Shown here piece by piece: positions 59,264-64,000 of a DNA stretch of 64,000 nucleotides. The stretch is from NCBI GenBank assembly GCA_903919315.1, contig CAIXHP010000032.1, forward strand, positions 96,899 through 160,898, read 5' to 3'. The position numbers and the translations under genes are program-made. How positions within the stretch are numbered: position 1 is the stretch's first letter; every line of letters begins with the position of its first letter. This DNA comes from an uncultured Pseudomonadota bacterium. Lineage in GTDB: Bacteria > Pseudomonadota > Alphaproteobacteria > UBA9219. The notes beneath the pieces were generated by a model that did no database searches, had not been told where the DNA came from, and saw nothing but the letters and a program-made list of their open reading frames with translations.

Positions 59264-62014
59264 TTGACCGAATCCGCCACGCCGACACTGCCCCCGTCCG
59301 ACATTACGCCGGTCACCATCGAAGACGAAATGCGCCGTTCGTATCTCGATTACGCGATGAGCGTGATCGTGTCGCGCGCATTGCCGGACGTGCGCGACGG
59401 GTTGAAACCCGTGCATCGCCGCATCCTCTACGCGATGAAGGAAGGCGGCTACGACAGCAACAAACCTTACAAAAAATCAGCGCGCATCGTCGGCGACGTG
59501 ATGGGTAAATATCACCCCCACGGCGACTCGGCGATTTACGACGCGATGGTGCGTATGGCGCAAGATTTCTCCATGCGCCTGCCGCTCATCGACGGGCAAG
59601 GCAACTTCGGCTCGATGGACGGCGACCCGCCCGCCGCGATGCGTTACACCGAAGCGCGTCTGGCCAAAGCCGCCGAAACCGCGTTGGAAGACATCGACAA
59701 GGAAACGGTCGATTTCCAACCCAACTATGACGAATTCACGGTCGAGCCAGTCGTCCTCCCCGCCCGCTTTCCCAACCTTTTGGTCAACGGCGCGGGCGGC
59801 ATCGCGGTCGGCATGGCCACGAACATCGCGCCCCACAATCTGGGCGAAGTCATCGATGCCTGCATCGCCACGATCAACAACCCTGACATCACGATCGACG
59901 AGCTGATCGACATCATCCCCGGCCCGGACTTTCCGACCGGAGGCGTCATTCTGGGCCGCACCGGTTGCCGCTCGGCCCATCACACCGGACGCGGCAGCAT
60001 CATCATGCGCGCCCGCACCGAGATCGAGGAGATCCGCAAGGATCGCGTCGCCATCATCGTCACCGAAATTCCCTACCAGCTCAACAAAGTCCGCCTGATC
60101 GAGCGCATCGCCGAATGCGTGCGGGAAAAGATCATCGAAGGCATCTCCGACCTGCGCGACGAATCCGACCGCGACGGCGTGCGCGTGGTGATCGAGATCA
60201 AGCGCGACGCGATGGCCGACATCGTCCTCAACCAATTGTACAAACACACACCGCTGCAAACCAGCTTCGGCGTCAACATGCTGGCGCTCAACGGCGGCAA
60301 GCCCGAACTGATGAATCTGAAGGATGTGATCCGCGCCTTCGTCGCCTTCCGCGAGCAAGTCATCACCCGCCGCACCGAATTCGAACTGGGCCAAGCCCGC
60401 GACCGCGCCCACATCTTGATCGGCCTCGCGGTGGCGGTGGCCAACATCGACGAGATCATCGCCCTGATCCGCAAAGCCGCCGACCCGTCCGTCGCCCGCG
60501 CGCAGTTAATGGAACGCGCATGGCCCGCGCACGATGTCGCCCCGCTCATCGCCCTCGTGGACGAAGCGAGCGCCGTCAGCGAAGCCGGAACCTACCGCAT
60601 GTCAGAGATACAGGCGAAAGCCATCCTCGACCTGCGCCTCCACCGCCTCACCGGGCTGGAGCGCGACAAGATTGGCGACGACCTGCGCGGTGTCACGGAC
60701 CAGATCAAGGATTTCCTCGACATTCTCGCCAACCGCGCCCGCATCTTTGAGATCATGACGGCGGAAATGCTGGCGATCCGCGAGAAATTCGCCACGCCGC
60801 GCCGCACGACCATCGAAGATCAGGAATTCGAAACCGACATCGAATCCCTGATCCAGCGCGAAGACATGGTGGTAACGGTCAGCCACGCGGGCTATGTCAA
60901 GCGCGTGCCGCTCTCGACCTACCGCGCCCAGAAACGCGGCGGCAAAGGCCGCACGGGCATGAGCACCAAGGACGAAGATTTCGTCAACGACATCTTCGTG
61001 GCCTCGACCCACACACCGATGCTGTTCTTCTCGTCGCTCGGCATGGTCTACAAGCTCAAGGTGTACAAGCTACCGCTCGGCAACCCGCAGGCGCGGGGCA
61101 AGGCGCTCGTCAACCTGCTGCCGCTGGAGCAAAACGAAGTCATCACCACCGTCATGCACCTGCCCGAAGACGAAACGACGTGGGAACATCTCAACGTCGT
61201 GTTCGCCACCTCGGCGGGCACCGTGCGCCGCAACCAGCTGTCGGATTTCAGCAACGTCCGCGCCAACGGCCTCATCGCGATGAAGCTGGAGGAAGGCGAC
61301 AAACTGATCGCCGTCCGCACCTGCACCGAACACGACGACTTCCTGCTCGCGACGCATCAGGGCAAGGCGATCCGCTTCGCGGTGGACGATGTGCGCGTGT
61401 TCACGGGCCGCACGTCGATGGGCGTGCGCGGCGTGAGGCTGGCGAAGGACGACGAAGTCATCTCCATGTCGATCCTGCGCCACGTCGAAGCCACGGCGGA
61501 AGAACGCGTCGCCTATCTGCGCCAATCCAACGCGGCGCGACGCGCGGCGGGCGAAACGGTGGAGGAAACAACCACCGGCAACAACGACGAGGAAGAAACC
61601 TCGACCAACGTCACCTTGTCGCCGGAACGCTTCGCCGAGCTTGCGGCGCAGGAGGAATTCCTGCTCACGGTGTCCGAGCGCGGCTTTGGCAAACGCACCT
61701 CGGCCTATGAATACCGCCTCTCCGGACGCGGCGGGCAAGGCATCTGGAACATGGACATGTCCGAGCGCAACGGCCCGATCGTCGCCACCTTCCCGCTCAA
61801 GGAAGGCCAAGACATCATGCTCGTCTCGGACGGCGGCCAAATCATCCGCCTCCCCGTCACCGGCATCCGCATCGCTGGCCGCCGCACCCAAGGCGTGACG
61901 GTCTTCCGCGTCAACGAAGGCGAAAAAGTCGTCTCGGTCGCCGCGCTGGAAGACACGGGCGAAACGGGCAACGAGGGTGACGGAACGGAAACGTCGCCGG
62001 AACCAACGGAGTAA
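59264..62014 (+). CDS. gyrA: DNA gyrase subunit A
   Basis: [70 protein letters not shown] GyrA box. Confidence 0.98.
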   Translation: MTESATPTLPPSDITPVTIEDEMRRSYLDYAMSVIVSRALPDVRDGLKPVHRRILYAMKEGGYDSNKPYKKSARIVGDVMGKYHPHGDSAIYDAMVRMAQDFSMRLPLIDGQGNFGSMDGDPPAAMRYTEARLAKAAETALEDIDKETVDFQPNYDEFTVEPVVLPARFPNLLVNGAGGIAVGMATNIAPHNLGEVIDACIATINNPDITIDELIDIIPGPDFPTGGVILGRTGCRSAHHTGRGSIIMRARTEIEEIRKDRVAIIVTEIPYQLNKVRLIERIAECVREKIIEGISDLRDESDRDGVRVVIEIKRDAMADIVLNQLYKHTPLQTSFGVNMLALNGGKPELMNLKDVIRAFVAFREQVITRRTEFELGQARDRAHILIGLAVAVANIDEIIALIRKAADPSVARAQLMERAWPAHDVAPLIALVDEASAVSEAGTYRMSEIQAKAILDLRLHRLTGLERDKIGDDLRGVTDQIKDFLDILANRARIFEIMTAEMLAIREKFATPRRTTIEDQEFETDIESLIQREDMVVTVSHAGYVKRVPLSTYRAQKRGGKGRTGMSTKDEDFVNDIFVASTHTPMLFFSSLGMVYKLKVYKLPLGNPQARGKALVNLLPLEQNEVITTVMHLPEDETTWEHLNVVFATSAGTVRRNQLSDFSNVRANGLIAMKLEEGDKLIAVRTCTEHDDFLLATHQGKAIRFAVDDVRVFTGRTSMGVRGVRLAKDDEVISMSILRHVEATAEERVAYLRQSNAARRAAGETVEETTTGNNDEEETSTNVTLSPERFAELAAQEEFLLTVSERGFGKRTSAYEYRLSGRGGQGIWNMDMSERNGPIVATFPLKEGQDIMLVSDGGQIIRLPVTGIRIAGRRTQGVTVFRVNEGEKVVSVAALEDTGETGNEGDGTETSPEPTE

Positions 62015-62058
62015 AGCCCAGTCTCCCCAGCCTCAAACCGCAGGACTTTCGCTCAACC

Positions 62059-62598
62059 ATGTCAGCCCTCCGCATCGGTCTCTACCCCGGCACCTTCGAC
62101 CCCATCACGTTGGGGCATCAGGAGATCATCGCGCGCGCGGCCAAGGTCGTGGACGAGTTGGTGATCGGCGTGGCCAAGAACGCGGGCAAAAGCCCGCTGT
62201 TCGACACCAAGACGCGCGTGCGCATGGTGGAGCTTGAGGTGGAGCCTTTGATCAAAAAAGGCGCGAAGATCCAGATCAAGCTGTTCGACAACCTGCTGAT
62301 GGACTTCGCCACCTCGGTGAAAGCGGATGTCATCATACGCGGCCTGCGCGCCGTGTCGGATTTCGAATATGAATTCCAGATGGCGGGCATGAACTATCGC
62401 ATGAACAACGCCATCGAAACCGTGTTCCTGATGGCCTCGGATCGCCACCAGTTCATCGCGTCGCGCTTCGTCAAGGAAATCGCCCGCCTCGGCGGCGACG
62501 TCAGCCCCTTTGTGAGCGCCAACGTGGTTAAGGAACTGAAACACCGTTTTTCCCAAGAAAGCGGCCGCCGCCTCGTCATGCCCGAAGTCCGGGACTGA
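62059..62598 (+). CDS. coaD: Phosphopantetheine adenylyltransferase
   Basis: RIGLYPGTFDPITLGHQEIIARAAKVVDELVIGVAKN; FVKEIARLGGDVSPFVSANV. Confidence 0.97.
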   Translation: MSALRIGLYPGTFDPITLGHQEIIARAAKVVDELVIGVAKNAGKSPLFDTKTRVRMVELEVEPLIKKGAKIQIKLFDNLLMDFATSVKADVIIRGLRAVSDFEYEFQMAGMNYRMNNAIETVFLMASDRHQFIASRFVKEIARLGGDVSPFVSANVVKELKHRFSQESGRRLVMPEVRD

Positions 62599-62706
62599 CC
62601 CGTTTCCGCCCTCAACGTGAGAATCTTCGGCAAAAGACACGAAAGCCGCGACTTCAAGGTTGACCCCGAAGCCCCAGCCCCCTAATTTGCCGCCTTACCC
62701 CACGGT

Positions 62707-62782
62707 GACCTCGTAGCTCAGCCGGTAGAGCATCTGACTTTTAATCAGGGGGTCATGGGTTCAAATCCCATCGAGGTCACCA
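62707..62782 (+). tRNA. tRNA-Lys (anticodon TTT)
   Basis: GACCTCGTAGCTCAGCCGGTAGAGCATCTGACTTTTAATCAGGGGGTCATGGGTTCAAATCCCATCGAGGTCACCA; complete cloverleaf with CCA. Confidence 0.97.
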
Positions 62783-62802
62783 TTTGAAAAATAAGGTTAT
62801 AG

Positions 62803-63750
62803 TCAGACTTGGGTTGGATAAATTCCTTTTACGGCATCTGAAATTGCCTGAACAAAAGCATCCATCATTTGCCGCATAGAGCCATCGGTGCACCAAGCGT
62901 ATGCGGGGGCGGCCCAAACATTGCCCGCATAATTATGAAAATTTGCGGGTTCACTTTCAAAAGCGTAGCCGTACATCGCTCCCTTGTTTACGGCTTCAAG
63001 AATAAGCTCATGATTATAGTACTTGTGGACGATGCTCACGAACAGGGAAGTTTTTTTCATGGATCGTATCATATCATCGCTGATGACATGCTGCGTTTCC
63101 TCCGTATCAGCCATGCACGGAAAGACAACATCTGACCTGCTGAATAATTCAGCGAGATCAATTTTATCCCACTGCGTGTTTTTCGGAGACCTATTCCAGT
63201 AACACACGGACATCCCCAGCCCGTGACAGCGTTCGGCTATGGCCTCGCCAATGTTTCCCAACCCAATAATGCCAGCGACTTTTCCTTTCAGATTCATTCC
63301 CTGATAGGTTTCAAAATCGCTTCCTAAGTTCAGGGGAAACTGGTTTTTGATTAACAGCGGAATCTTACGCGCAATATTCAACACCATCAAAACTGCCCAA
63401 TCAGCTACAGCGTCAGAGCTGAAGTTGCGTGTATTGCAAACAGTTATGCCGTTAGCCTTCGCGAACCCAGTGTCAATCCAACCATAGGATGTTGATCCGG
63501 TAATAATGCATGAAAGATTGGGGATGTTTTTGAAGCTGTCAGGGGGCAAAGACCAATCAACATAGTCTGGGTTGATGGCAAGAATTTTAGGCGACACATC
63601 ATGTAACAAAACATCGCTGTCTGAAAAAGGTGTCTTTTCAGTTGTTAATATGACCTCAGCTCCAGCGGCCCGAAGTTGCGCCTCATTTTGCGGCGTTAGC
63701 AAGGTCGGCCAAAGTGGATCAAAAACATATACCTTCACGTTTGCCCTCAT
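62803..63750 (-). CDS. D-isomer 2-hydroxyacid dehydrogenase-like oxidoreductase
   Basis: LKGKVAGIIGLGNIGEAIAERCHGLGMSVCYWNRSP (Rossmann), DVVFPCMADTEETQHVISDDMIRSMKKTSLFVSI. Start MRANVKVYVFDPLWP at 63750. Confidence 0.88.
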   Translation of the reverse strand: MRANVKVYVFDPLWPTLLTPQNEAQLRAAGAEVILTTEKTPFSDSDVLLHDVSPKILAINPDYVDWSLPPDSFKNIPNLSCIITGSTSYGWIDTGFAKANGITVCNTRNFSSDAVADWAVLMVLNIARKIPLLIKNQFPLNLGSDFETYQGMNLKGKVAGIIGLGNIGEAIAERCHGLGMSVCYWNRSPKNTQWDKIDLAELFSRSDVVFPCMADTEETQHVISDDMIRSMKKTSLFVSIVHKYYNHELILEAVNKGAMYGYAFESEPANFHNYAGNVWAAPAYAWCTDGSMRQMMDAFVQAISDAVKGIYPTQV

Positions 63751-63849
63751 AGTAAAAAATGATGCCAATCCCTTGAAGGAAACTTTAACAAGAAGAATTT
63801 CCTGTAGAGAATATGCAGCCTATTAACGAAAAACAATCGTTAAAATATT

Positions 63850-64000
63850 AGGGTCTGTACCCAATAGACTCGTTGCGAAAGAGGCATTGAATCTTTGTTA
63901 ACCGGCTTGTGATTCAAGGGTGGAGAGGCGTTGGAGGCCTCTCCGATGGCAAAGTTTAATAGCGCGGCGCTTTTACGCAAGCGGCAATTTCAGCGCCTGA
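63850..64000 (+). mobile_element. Probable left end of an IS5-like insertion sequence (truncated by window end)
   Basis: GGGTCTGTACCCAATAGACTC possible terminal repeat; hairpin GGAGAGGC(63922-929)/GCCTCTCC(937-944); open ORF from ATG 63946 MAKFNSAALLRKRQFQRL... resembling the N-terminus of DDE_Tnp_4/ISL2-type transposases. Confidence 0.45.

Noticed and set aside
62617-62685. GTG-started 22-codon ORF (VRIFGKRHESRDFKVDPEAPAP) after coaD
   Set aside because: Too short, no RBS evidence or context; could be real but not supportable.

Overview
Alphaproteobacterial chromosome window. (1) Positions 1 to ~21.77 kb are the integrase-proximal part of an HK97-type tailed prophage. On the minus strand it carries the packaging/head genes (terminase small and large subunits, portal, ClpP-like protease, HK97 capsid, head-tail connector cut by the window start), preceded by an early/replication block (helix-turn-helix protein, DnaB helicase, ParB-like, GcrA-like). 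It also has a divergent Cro/CI-type switch, an ImmA-type metalloprotease, a rightward operon of very small ORFs that includes a GapR/DUF2312 homolog, an antirepressor-type gene preceded by a C4-like structured RNA, and a tyrosine integrase that stops 5 bp from the 3' end of tRNA-Arg(ACG). The other prophage end lies outside the window. (2) From ~22 to 62.8 kb is ordinary chromosome: rplU-rpmA-MFS-obgE, CoA transferase, fhs, maeB, a hybrid histidine kinase plus a REC-EAL protein, pmbA, SIS isomerase, cutA, lysA, flagellar flgD/fliK/flgJ/flgI, zur-znuABC, an RND efflux operon with MarR, gyrA, coaD and tRNA-Lys(TTT). (3) From 62.8 to 64 kb there is a 2-hydroxyacid dehydrogenase-like gene and the probable left end of an IS5-like element. 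The best candidates for new biology are in the prophage: a paired palindromic operator (TTGTGATnATCACAA-like, 34-35 bp centre spacing) found at both the lysogeny switch and the immA/rightward-operon divergent promoter; a C4-type RNA before the antirepressor; and homologs of two alphaproteobacterial cell-cycle/chromosome regulators (GcrA and GapR) in the same phage. All functional names come from reading motifs by eye; no database search was run.
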